From VXRD01 sp965232265 (GTDB lineage: Bacteria; Latescibacterota; UBA2968), in NCBI GenBank assembly GCA_965232265.1, contig CBDDPH010000002.1, forward strand, positions 1,116,001 to 1,180,000: 64,000 nucleotides of DNA. Reading direction: 5' to 3'. The stretch's first letter is position 1; each line of letters opens with the position of its first letter. A program made the position numbers and the translations under genes. Positions 17,478 to 26,200 of this stretch are shown piece after piece. The notes below the pieces were generated by a model. That model did not search any database and was not told the origin of the DNA. It worked only from the letters and a program-made list of their open reading frames with translations.

Positions 17478-18467
17478 TCAGAGCGCGAGTACTTTGCCCG
17501 TGTCCGCGGCTTCGCGTGCCTGGAGGCACAGGCGCGTGACTTTTATGGCTTCGTCGGGGCCGATAATGTGAGGTGCTGTGCCCGTGCGTTCCCCGTAGAG
17601 GTTGACGAGGAAATTTTCTTCGGGGGGCAAGGGCAAGTCGCGGGGTGCTTCGCCCGAGCGTATCAGGTGTGTGCGGTCGTGGATGACTTCGATGACGCCT
17701 TCTGATCCGGCGACTCGGAGGCGGTCGTCGCCGTGGGTAGGTGCTGTTGAGGGGCGCAAATAATCGAGGTTGATCATTGCCGTGCCGCCATTGCTCAGGC
17801 GAAAGAGCATGCCGCCGTGGTCTTCGCAGCCGGAATAGTCGGGATGAGCGAGGTTGCCGTGAAGTGCGGCGACTTGCGTGTATTCACGCCCGGTTGTCCA
17901 GCGCGTGTAATCGACGGCGTGGATTGCGACCCAGGGGATTGTGCCGCCGTAAGTTTCTCGCTTTTTGAAAAAGTCCGGGCGCGTGCCAAAGCGATAGGAT
18001 TTTTGCGCGGTTGCCAGAATGGGTTCGCCGATGAGGCCGTCTCGAACCGCCTGGTGTGCTGCGCGAAATGCGGGAGATAGTCGCAAGCCAAACATAGCGG
18101 TGAGGCGAATCCCACTGTTTTTGACCGCTGTTTCAAGGGCGTGGAGATCTTTCAGCGTGGTTGCAACGGGTTTTTCACTGACGATGTCAATTCCGCGGTT
18201 TGCAGCGGCTATTGAGGCTTCGGCGTTGAGGGAATACGGACGACATATACTGACGATGTCGATTTCTTCGGTGTCGAGCATGTGGCGATAGTCGTCATAC
18301 AGGCGGGTGTGTGCGGTGAATGCGGCGTGCGATTTGACTCTGGCGAGGGTGTCGTCGGGATGTCCTTTGGCACAGGCGATGAGTTGTGCGCTGGGGATGT
18401 GCGCGATGCCGTCGAGTACCATGTTCTGATGTCCGTCACTGCCGATTTGTGCAATTTTGAGTGGCAT
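17478..18467 (-). CDS. Gfo/Idh/MocA family oxidoreductase
   Basis: A 329-residue family member. The start at 18467 follows AGGAGCAAGGGCCCC; the same frame stays open far upstream, but that part lies inside the opposite heparinase gene and reads as composition-driven noise. The dinucleotide-binding loop is atypical, IAQIGSDGHQNMVLDGI instead of G-x-G-x-x-G. The E-K-P lysine is present (DIVSEKPVATTLKDL). The C-terminal domain includes YGGTIPWVAIHAVDYTRW and RLRVAGSEGVIEVIHDR. It is divergent from the heparinase-like gene, with 59 bp between starts, so they may share a control region and a substrate. Confidence 0.87.
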   Translation of the reverse strand: MPLKIAQIGSDGHQNMVLDGIAHIPSAQLIACAKGHPDDTLARVKSHAAFTAHTRLYDDYRHMLDTEEIDIVSICRPYSLNAEASIAAANRGIDIVSEKPVATTLKDLHALETAVKNSGIRLTAMFGLRLSPAFRAAHQAVRDGLIGEPILATAQKSYRFGTRPDFFKKRETYGGTIPWVAIHAVDYTRWTTGREYTQVAALHGNLAHPDYSGCEDHGGMLFRLSNGGTAMINLDYLRPSTAPTHGDDRLRVAGSEGVIEVIHDRTHLIRSGEAPRDLPLPPEENFLVNLYGERTGTAPHIIGPDEAIKVTRLCLQAREAADTGKVLAL

Positions 18468-18526
18468 GGGGCCCTTGCTCCTGTTGTTGAGATTTGGAAT
18501 GATAGCTTTAATTAACGGAGGAATAA

Positions 18527-20446
18527 ATGCTTTCGCAAAAGTATTCTGAAGACGTGTTAAAAGATATTTTGATTTCGCGGGATAACTGGCGGCCTTTTCC
18601 CACGGTGCTGACGCGCTATGCGTGGGATGCATTGCCCGACGCGGTGCGGCAGGCGCAAATTGCGCGGGGGGAAGAGCACCTGAACTTTGACTGGCCGGGC
18701 GTGCCTGCGGTACGGTTTTTGGATTATGCGCGCAATGGGAATCGCTCGCGGTACGAGAGCTTGAGTTTTGGGCGGCGCACGGCGCTGTCCAATCTGGTTC
18801 TGGCAGAGTGCGTGGAGGGCAAAGGCAGATTTTTGGATGATATAACCAATGGTATCTGGTGCATTTGCGAGGAGTCTTTTTGGGGCGTGCCCGCGCATAT
18901 TGGCGTGCAAAAGGCGGGTAGTGGGCTGCCGGATACGGCCGAGCCGATTGTCGATTTGTTTGCCGCAGAGACGGCGGAATTGCTGGCGTGGACGGTGTAT
19001 TTACTCGGCGCACAACTCGATGCGGTTTCGCCTTTGATTGTGCCGCGCATTGCGCGTGAGATGCAATATCGTATTTTGACGCCTTTGTTGGAGCGCGAAG
19101 ATTTTGGCTGGATGGGCTATTCGGGTGCGCGCGTGAACAATTGGAATCCGTGGATTGTGTCGAATTGGTTGACTTCTACTTTGTTGATGGAGACCGATGA
19201 TGCGCGGCGGGTTGCTTCGGTGTTTAAGGCGATGCAGACGGTGGATCATTTTATCGATCCGTATCCGGAGGACGGGGGGTGTGACGAGGGGCCGGGCTAT
19301 TGGGGGCGGGCGGGCGCATCGCTCTACGATTGTTTGGCGTGGCTTTACAGTGCAACGGGTGGCGAAATTGATGTGTACGATGAACCGCTCGTTCAGAATA
19401 TTGGCAAGTTTATCTATCGGGTGCAAATTGCGGATCGATATTTTATCAATTTTGCCGATGCGTCGCCTGTGGTGATGCCGGCTTTTGCGGTTGTCTATGG
19501 CTATGGCAAGCGCATTGGCGATGACGCGATGGTGGCTCTCGGCGCGTGGGCTGCGAAACAACAGGGTGCTGCCGAGAAAGGGATTTCGGAGTCCTTTGGG
19601 AGCATGGGGCGTGCATTGCCCGCGCTGTTTTCGCTGAATGAGATTCTCGGTGCAGACGCAGTGCCACCGTTGCCACGCGATGTGTTTTTGGATGAGATTG
19701 AGGTGTTTGTCGCACGCGATCAAGGCGGATCGACAGATGGATTTTTTGTGGGGGCAAAGGGCGGACACAATGCCGAGAGTCACAATCACAATGATATCGG
19801 GCATGTGGTGGTCTATTTGGATGGGAAACCCGTGCTCGTGGATGCGGGTGTCGAGACTTATACGGCGAAGACGTTTAGCAGTACGCGGTATGATATTTGG
19901 ACGATGCAATCCCAATATCACACGTTGCCGACGGTGAATGGACAGATGCAGATTCCCGGGCGGGTTTATTCCGAAGCGGGGATTGATTATCACTACGATA
20001 TTGCCGCTCGAGATGTGTCATACACGGCGAGCGAGGCAGATGCGACATTTGCACTGGATCTGGCGCAAGCCTATCCGCCCGAGGCTCAGATTGATTCCTG
20101 GATGAGGACGGTTGTTTTGCATCGCGGCGAGGGTGTGACCATTGCAGATAAATACGCGTTGAAAGCTGTGACCGGTGATATTGTGATGAATGTGTTGACG
20201 GCGTGTGACGTTGAAGATCGCGGCGATGGCACAATAGTGCTAAACGAGGTTGAATTGGCTGATGAACGCAGGTCGGGCACAGCGCGTATGCACTACGATG
20301 CGGATGTGTTCGATGTGGCGGTTGAAGATATCGCGATTGAAGATGCGCGGTTGAAGACGGTTTGGGGCAATTTGTTGCGAAGAATCACGCTGACGGTTAA
20401 GAATCCCGAGCCGCAAGGCGGGTGGACGATTCGCGTGACGCGGTGA
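18527..20446 (+). CDS. Heparinase II/III-like polysaccharide lyase
   Basis: A 639-residue protein starting after AACGGAGG. The N-terminal half is an alpha/alpha toroid (residues about 60-390, for example GYWGRAGASLYDCLAWLYS). The C-terminal half is the heparinase II/III beta-sandwich, recognised by GGHNAESHNHNDIGHVVVYL, then DGKPVLVDAGVETYTAKTFS and YDIWTMQSQYHTLPTVNGQMQ; the His and Tyr in these blocks are the catalytic and metal-site residues of the family. Relatives cleave uronic-acid glycosaminoglycans or alginate oligomers. No signal peptide is seen, so imported oligosaccharides are the likely substrate. It is paired divergently with an oxidoreductase and ends at a terminator shared with the next, convergent gene. 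Confidence 0.85.
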   Translation: MLSQKYSEDVLKDILISRDNWRPFPTVLTRYAWDALPDAVRQAQIARGEEHLNFDWPGVPAVRFLDYARNGNRSRYESLSFGRRTALSNLVLAECVEGKGRFLDDITNGIWCICEESFWGVPAHIGVQKAGSGLPDTAEPIVDLFAAETAELLAWTVYLLGAQLDAVSPLIVPRIAREMQYRILTPLLEREDFGWMGYSGARVNNWNPWIVSNWLTSTLLMETDDARRVASVFKAMQTVDHFIDPYPEDGGCDEGPGYWGRAGASLYDCLAWLYSATGGEIDVYDEPLVQNIGKFIYRVQIADRYFINFADASPVVMPAFAVVYGYGKRIGDDAMVALGAWAAKQQGAAEKGISESFGSMGRALPALFSLNEILGADAVPPLPRDVFLDEIEVFVARDQGGSTDGFFVGAKGGHNAESHNHNDIGHVVVYLDGKPVLVDAGVETYTAKTFSSTRYDIWTMQSQYHTLPTVNGQMQIPGRVYSEAGIDYHYDIAARDVSYTASEADATFALDLAQAYPPEAQIDSWMRTVVLHRGEGVTIADKYALKAVTGDIVMNVLTACDVEDRGDGTIVLNEVELADERRSGTARMHYDADVFDVAVEDIAIEDARLKTVWGNLLRRITLTVKNPEPQGGWTIRVTR

Positions 20447-20447
20447 G

Positions 20448-20484
20448 AAAAGGAGCAGGGTTGTAATGACTTGCTCCTTTTTTT
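20448..20484. terminator. Rho-independent terminator between convergent genes
   Basis: AAAGGAGCA and TTGCTCCTTTTTTT enclose a 13-nt loop, giving a 9-bp stem followed on the plus strand by seven T. It directly follows the heparinase-like gene and abuts the stop of the opposite gene. Confidence 0.8.
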
Positions 20485-20486
20485 GC

Positions 20487-21605
20487 TTATTCGATCAAGG
20501 CTTCGGAGATGGCGTCGTGAAATTCGGGGCGCAGGTGGGCAATTTGATTGTTCTCGCGGGTGGGGTGTACGCGGTTGGTGAGGAGGATGACGCCGAGGTC
20601 TCGTATGGGGTCTCCCCATACGGATGTGCCGGTGAATCCGAGGATACCGAAGGATTGTTCGCTGAAGTAGCGGCCGCTCGAACTTGCGCCGGGTGAGACC
20701 GTGTCCCAGCCGAGTGCCCAGGTGCTGTTGGGCGCGAGGTTGGCGCGTGTGGTGAATTGTGGCAGGCTCCGTTTGGAAAAGATGCCTGTGCCGAGCCATG
20801 CGAGCAGGCATTTCGATAGGTCATGCGCTGTGGAAAACAGACCGGCGTGAGAGGCGATGCCACCCATTGCGGCGGCGTTTTCATCGTGGACTTCACCGTG
20901 TACGAGGTGATCGCGCAAGTCGGAGCCGTCTTCCGTGGGCGCAATGCGGTGTTTGAGATGGGAAGGTGGACAGTACCAGGTGTCGTTCATTTTGAGCGGT
21001 TCGAGTATGTGTTGTTTGACGAGGTGATCCAGACGCTGCCCGCCAATGGTTTCGAGGATTTTGCCCAGAGTGAGAAAGCCCAGGTCGCTGTACACGGTGT
21101 CTGTGCCGGGTTCATAAATTAAAGGGTGTTGGCACGCCGCGTTGAGCATGGCCTCGCGGCGGCTCACCTCTTGCCTTTTATCTGCATTTATCTGCGTCCA
21201 TCTGCGGATGCGTTTATACAGGTGAACATGTGCGGGCAGGCCGCTGCAATGGGCGAGCAGATACCGGACTGTGACGCGATTTTTGTTTTTTCCGGTGAAG
21301 GCGGGTACATAAAATTGCACGGGTGCGTCGAGATTGAGGCGATCTTTATCGACAAATAACATGCAGAGCGTTGTGGTGGCGATGACTTTGGTGACAGAAG
21401 CGAGGTCGTAGAGGGTGTTGATTTGCACGGGCGTGGCGTTGGGTTGATAGGTGTGGTGGCCCACAGCCCAGCAGGTGACGATGCCCGCGCGGCGCAGGAC
21501 GAGACCCACGGCACCGGGGGTGGTGCGCGTATGCACATGGTGTTGTAAAACTCGACGGGCGCGGTCGAGTTTTTGCGGATTAAAACCGAGTTGTTCGGGT
21601 GTCAT
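20487..21605 (-). CDS. Serine hydrolase of the beta-lactamase class C/esterase fold, with repeat DNA inside
   Basis: A 372-residue PBP-like enzyme starting at 21605 after GGAGAG. The S-x-x-K motif is in LYDLASVTKVIATT, where Ser is the nucleophile and Lys the base. The second motif is Y-S-D in DTVYSDLGFLTLGKI, and the third block is LGFTGTSVWGDP, typical of EstB/AmpH-like hydrolases rather than true lactamases. No signal peptide is seen. Around residues 130-146 the sequence IRRWTQINADKRQEV is an in-frame translation of dispersed repeat E and has no place in the fold core; it probably lies in a loop. The substrate could be a small ester, a D-amino peptide or muropeptide. The frame upstream of 21605 crosses the divergent gene and is not used. 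Confidence 0.82.
   Translation of the reverse strand: MTPEQLGFNPQKLDRARRVLQHHVHTRTTPGAVGLVLRRAGIVTCWAVGHHTYQPNATPVQINTLYDLASVTKVIATTTLCMLFVDKDRLNLDAPVQFYVPAFTGKNKNRVTVRYLLAHCSGLPAHVHLYKRIRRWTQINADKRQEVSRREAMLNAACQHPLIYEPGTDTVYSDLGFLTLGKILETIGGQRLDHLVKQHILEPLKMNDTWYCPPSHLKHRIAPTEDGSDLRDHLVHGEVHDENAAAMGGIASHAGLFSTAHDLSKCLLAWLGTGIFSKRSLPQFTTRANLAPNSTWALGWDTVSPGASSSGRYFSEQSFGILGFTGTSVWGDPIRDLGVILLTNRVHPTRENNQIAHLRPEFHDAISEALIE
21171..21212. repeat. Repeat E fragment within a coding sequence
   Basis: TTTATCTGCATTTATCTGCG followed by TCCATCTGCGGATGCG is the reverse complement of the CGCAGATGGACGCAGAT-type repeat also seen at 35879-35921. Here it adds about 14 codons in frame to the beta-lactamase-fold gene. 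Confidence 0.75.
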
Positions 21606-21717
21606 TTGTGTCTCTCCAGTTCGCACCTCCAGCCTCTTGCACATCGCATTTCTGCGTTCTATATTGTTGAAAGTACGAGACAAAAACAAGGGAAATTTGA
21701 TAGAGGAAGGTCGTTTT

Positions 21718-22365
21718 ATGAGATACCGACATATCTTTGGAGTGGGTGCGTTTATCGCGCTGTTCATTGCGATGTGGATGCCCGCTGAGGGACAGGTAAA
21801 TGTGGAACGGCTCGAGAGCATTGCGCGACATGTGGCGCGGGCGGTCTTAGCTGAGGGGGATTCTCTGACGGCAGAGCAGGTCGCATGGGTTGAGCGCATG
21901 ACCGCGCAGTTGGCGGAGGATGCGGCATTTCTCGATGAACAAAAACAGCGGTTGGAAGAAGTGCGTATGGAAAGAGATGCGTCGATTCGGAATATCGCGA
22001 GTCAGATTGCCAAGGGGATCGCTGTTTTGATCGCGCTGCTAATTTTGTGGGCAATTTTTCGTGTGATTCGAAGGGGAGTGGGTGCCGAGCAAGGAGATGA
22101 TCCTCTGGGGGTGTTGATTGCGATGCGTACAGAAGCACGGGCGCAGAAACTCGGCAAGGCACTTGTTGAAGAAAATTTGGCGACAGGTGGAACGGTTTCG
22201 CGGAGTATCCGTTCAATTTATCGCAGGGAGGATGGGGTGCGAGAAGCCGCGGAGGCGATGGTTTTTTTGAAGACGACGCGGGCGCAATTAAGCGATTTGA
22301 TTGGTCGCGCAGAGGAATTGGGCGGAGGCAAAACGCCAGAACTTGTTGTGATACGTGAGGGGTGA
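21718..22365 (+). CDS. Membrane protein with C-terminal CutA-like domain (first of pair)
   Basis: A 215-residue protein starting after AGAGGAAGG. Order of parts: signal peptide or anchor (1-25, ending PAEGQ), a helical and probably coiled-coil extracytoplasmic stretch (27-95, AAFLDEQKQRLEEVRMERDA), a transmembrane helix (98-116, GIAVLIALLILWAIF), a short linker, and residues 130-212. The last part aligns by eye with CutA proteins: AQKLGKALVEENLA matches the A-x-x-L-A-x-x-L-x-E-x-L-A helix, IRSIYRRE matches S-x-Y-x-W-x-G, MVFLKTT matches the strand ending L-K-T-T, and TPELVVI matches the T-P-E-L-L-V-L strand. The metal-site Cys and the HPY motif of CutA are missing. CutA was linked to copper tolerance and forms trimers. 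The membrane-tethered form appears unusual. Function unknown. Confidence 0.68.
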   Translation: MRYRHIFGVGAFIALFIAMWMPAEGQVNVERLESIARHVARAVLAEGDSLTAEQVAWVERMTAQLAEDAAFLDEQKQRLEEVRMERDASIRNIASQIAKGIAVLIALLILWAIFRVIRRGVGAEQGDDPLGVLIAMRTEARAQKLGKALVEENLATGGTVSRSIRSIYRREDGVREAAEAMVFLKTTRAQLSDLIGRAEELGGGKTPELVVIREG

Positions 22366-22385
22366 GAGGGTCTCACACGAAGACA

Positions 22386-22503
22386 CGAGCGGGGTATGAA
22401 GGCGAGTGAGCGGGGTACAACTGGCCGTTTCTCAGGCCAGTTCAATCGAGCATGACTGGCCGTCTCTCAGAGCCTGCCCGTAGGGGCGAAAAATCTTTCG
22501 CCC
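22386..22503. repeat. Full-length repeat A element followed by repeat B
   Basis: Positions 22386-22480 hold two tandem palindromic A cores, one with arms AACTGGCC/GGCCAGTT and a second ending in GACTGGCCGTCTCTCAGAG, preceded by GAGCGGGGTATGAAGGCGAG. A B hairpin (TAGGGGCGAAAAATCTTTCG) follows at 22479-22503. This is the longest A copy in the window and the best reference for the family. Confidence 0.7.
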
Positions 22504-22533
22504 GAAAATCGCCCGAATCGCAGAGGAAAAGGC

Positions 22534-23208
22534 ATGTTGAAAATCTGGATCGTCATTCTGTTTGGATTTTGTTTTGCCGCGCCCGCAGGGGCTAGGGAAG
22601 AGGATGCTTCGCGTATTGCGCGCGAGATGGTTCGCTCTCTGTATGGCTATGAGCGCGTGAAGCCGTTGCCTCCTGTGGCGAATGCACAGGTGCGCGTTAT
22701 TGCGAAAAGGTTGGCTGCGGAGTCAGACGGGCGTTTTCAGCATGCGTTTTTTCAGGCGGAGGATCGCGAGCAAGGCGCGTTTTTCAGCGGGCTGATGAAG
22801 CACGTTCTTATCGGGGTGATGATTTGTCTGGTGTTTTTTGTAGTGCATACGGTTGTGCGAAAACTCGATGCGGCGCGGCGTCTGGGGAAAACTGATCTCG
22901 ATATCACGGTTCAAGGTGGGTTGCGTGCCGCGCCTTATATTCTGGCTCTTCCCATGCCATCTGAAGCAGAGGCAAGTCGCATGGGGCACGCGCTTGTTGC
23001 CGAGCGGTTGGCTGCGCGAGTGGATGTTTTTTCGCAGTATTTTTTATCGGATCGGGATGGGGATACCGTGCTGTTTGTGGTGACTGTAAAAGGCCGCTTG
23101 AGGTCACTGAAAAAACGGTTGGGAGATTTGTCTATGTCATTTCCCGTGTCGCATGGACACAGGGCCTATTTGACGTGGATTGCCGATGCGGCTGATGGGA
23201 GAGGGTGA
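22534..23208 (+). CDS. Membrane protein with C-terminal CutA-like domain (second of pair)
   Basis: A 224-residue protein with the same plan as the gene 168 bp upstream: signal peptide (1-20, ending PAGA), an extracytoplasmic helical part with SRIAREMVRSLYG, a transmembrane helix (88-108, IGVMICLVFFVVHTVV) and a cytoplasmic C-terminus (about 133-220). That part reads MPSEAEASRMGHALVAERLA followed by ARVDVFSQYFLSD, then TVLFVVTVKGRLRSLKKRL, and ends SHGHRAYLTWIADA. The last block closely resembles the C-terminal helix of E. coli CutA (THGDTDYLSWLNAS), which the first protein lacks. The two proteins are diverged paralogues that may form mixed trimers under the membrane. Alpha-2-macroglobulin follows 78 bp later on the same strand. 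Confidence 0.68.
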   Translation: MLKIWIVILFGFCFAAPAGAREEDASRIAREMVRSLYGYERVKPLPPVANAQVRVIAKRLAAESDGRFQHAFFQAEDREQGAFFSGLMKHVLIGVMICLVFFVVHTVVRKLDAARRLGKTDLDITVQGGLRAAPYILALPMPSEAEASRMGHALVAERLAARVDVFSQYFLSDRDGDTVLFVVTVKGRLRSLKKRLGDLSMSFPVSHGHRAYLTWIADAADGRG

Positions 23209-23286
23209 AAGGTATCCGCAGATGAGAGGATGAAGGGCTGTCCGTAGAAGATCCAAATGCACATGCTTAAAAGGCTGGAGGCTACC

Positions 23287-26200
23287 ATGTCATACCGTAT
23301 CTCTTTCCTCATGATACTGACGCTGTTTGCGTGTAGCCAAAAGTCTCTGGAAGACGCGCCGCTATCCTATCCTTTGGAGACAGCGCGTATGGTGAGCCAT
23401 GTGAGTGAGGGTGTGCTCGCATCGACCGATCCGATTCGCGTGCGCTTTGTATCGCCTGTTATTGGCGAAAGTCAGATTGGGCAGGTGTTGCGAACGCGCG
23501 TGTTTCGATTTATGCCCTCTATTGACGGTTTGGCGACATGGGAAGATGAGCGCACGCTTATTTTCAAGCCAAACACACCGCTGACGTTGCGTACGGTCTA
23601 TAGCGGTGAACTCCGCATGGTCGATTTGTTTCCGCAGCACAAAGATCTGAAGCCGCTCGTCATACAGTTTGAGGTCGCGGGGCGAGAACTCGTCGCACTC
23701 GAGGCAGATTTTGAGTTGCCCGATGCGAATGATCCTCAGCGTCTCGTTTTTAGCGGTCAGATTAGCTTTAACGAACGCGCGGATTCTTCGGCGGTGAGCG
23801 ATGCGGTGGCGTTGCGTTTGGGCGATCAGCGGCTCGCACTCCATTGGCGCGTGTTATCGGAGGGCAAGACGCACGATTTTACAAGTGCCGAGATCACGCG
23901 CACAGGACAGCCGCAAGAACTCGCCATGCACATTGACCACATGGATTTGGAACTCTCGCAAGACTATGACAATACCTGGCCACTGCCCCCTTTATCGGTG
24001 CTTTCCGTCGTCAAGATTGAAAAACACGCGGACCGGGACCGTCCGAGCATCAGCATTATTTTTTCAGATGATCTCGATTTCGGTCAGGATATCGCCGGGT
24101 TGATCACAGCCGATCCACCGCAACAGCTTCAGCTCAACGCGCACGGCAAAACAATAAGTGTTGTGGGCGATTTTCTGCACGGGCAAAATTACACTTTGAC
24201 CGTACATCCGGGGGTTCGCAGTCGCTGGGGCAACACGCTGGCACAACCTTATACAGAGGTCGTGACATTTGACGATATCAAACCCCGCATGCGCTTTGCG
24301 CGTGACGGGGTATTTTTGCCCACTTCTGGCAATCGCAAAATCCGATTTCAGACAGTGAACGTATCGCGCGTTCACCTCAAAATAGACAAGGTTTTTGAGT
24401 CGAATCTGGGACAGTTCTTGCAAGATCAAAGGGTGGATGGATCGCGGGACCGCACGCGAGGTGGTTATATGCGTCGCGTGGGCGTGACAGTGGCAGATAC
24501 AACACTGGATGTCGGCAACCAAAAAAATGTGTGGTTACAACACGAGCTCGATTTAGACAATCTCATTTCCAAAGACGAGATGGGGCTTTATCTAATCGGT
24601 CTCACTTTTGCGGCAGAGGATATGCTCTACGGCGATCCCGTAGAAGCGGCAGAGGCGCGGCAACAACGCAGGCGGTATCGCGGGGTAGCTTATTATACCC
24701 ACCCCTATTCGCGCGGTTATGTCTATCGGCACGGGCGTATCTACAAACCCGTGGTGGTCAGCGATATCGGTCTGACGCATCAGAGGACGCACAATCGGCA
24801 TCTCGTTTATGCCACCCATTTGAAAGATGCGCGCCCATTGTCCGGCGTCACCGTAACCCTGCGTACCTACCAGAATCAAATTGTGGAGCAAAAAGTTACA
24901 GATCGGAATGGTTTGGCGGATTTTAGTCCTGTGGAATCGGATGTTTTTTATCTCGAAGCCGAGAAAGACGGGCAGCGCAGTTTTATTAAGCCGGGGGATA
25001 TGGCGTGGAATCTATCGACTTTTGACACGGGGGGACGAGATCCCGCGCCCGATGGTATTCGGGCGTTTTTTTACACGGAGCGCGGGGTTTATCGGCCCGG
25101 CGATGATATTCACCTGTCGGCGATTGTGCGAAATCACAACCACACCTTTCCCAATGGGCATCCAGTCTCGCTTGCGTTTTACAATCCACTGGGACAGCGC
25201 GTGCTCACGCAGACCAATCGCGAGGGGAACGATGGATTTTACACCTTTGATTTATCGACTTCGGCAGACGCGCCAACGGGCAACTGGCGCGCTGAAATTG
25301 ACGTGGGTAGCCGCAAATTTAATCACGCGGTCAAAGTCGAAACCATTGCGCCTTTTCGCCTCAAGGTCTTTCTCGATCCGCAACTTGCAGAGCCGAATCG
25401 CGTGTTGAAAGCAGATCTGAGGAGTACATATTTATTTGGCAATCCAGCGGCTGGCTTAAAAGCCAGTGTCGATGTCACGCTGCAGCGTTCTCCGCCGGTA
25501 TTTCCCAAATTTAAGGGATTTTCGTTTGTCGATCAGGCGGTGAATTTCAAGCCGATTACGGCCAATATTTTTACGGGTGTTCTGGACGAGGAGGGCGAGT
25601 CCGCTGTGTCGTGGCAACTTCCTTCTTTGAGCGAAGCACCATCGCGCCTGTCTGCGATATTGCGCGCCCGCGTGCTCGAAAAAGGCGGGCGACCCAATAG
25701 CACAACGCGCACGGTACACATCGATCCGTTTGAGGTTTATGTGGGGTTGCGAAAGCCGGATATGGATTACGGATTTACGCGCATCAATACTTCTCTTGAG
25801 GTACCCATTGTTGCGGTGACGCCCGATGGAGAAGCCGCGCCTGGACGCACGCTGACCTATCGCGTGTTTCACAATGAGAATTACTGGTGGTGGGAATACG
25901 ATTCGAGGGACCAGTTCCGCCTGCGTTTTAAGCGGGACTTCAGCACAAAGAAAATTTTTGAGACCTCGATTATTTCTCGAGATCGCCCGGTGCCGGTTGC
26001 GTTTACACCTGAAAACAAAGGCGAGTATTTGATCGAGGTGGCGGATGCAGATGGGCACAGGGCGTCGCTTTTTATTCGCGCGTATCCCTGGGGCAGTTTG
26101 CCCGCAAGTGGGCGAGATGCCGGCGCACTTGCGCTCAAGACAGACCGCGAAAATTATGCGCCGGGTGAAACGGCTGTGGTGTCTTTTCCCGTGCCCGATA

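Noticed and set aside
18468..19013. Long upstream extension of the oxidoreductase frame ending at 17478
   Set aside because: It lies antisense to the heparinase-like gene and is a Pro/Arg/Ser-rich artefact; family homology begins at 18467.
9061..21605. A classical polysaccharide utilisation locus
   Set aside because: No SusC/SusD pair, TonB receptor, sugar ABC transporter or hybrid sensor is present; the genes are in scattered short units on both strands.
20487..21605. A beta-lactamase resistance gene
   Set aside because: The LGFTGTS block and Y-S-D motif fit esterase or peptidase-type relatives better, and there is no signal peptide.
22218..22445. Minus-strand frame reading MNWPEKRPVVPRS
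   Set aside because: The peptide is a translation of repeat A, and a similar reading occurs upstream of the redoxin gene at about 3054. It is repeat DNA, not a gene.
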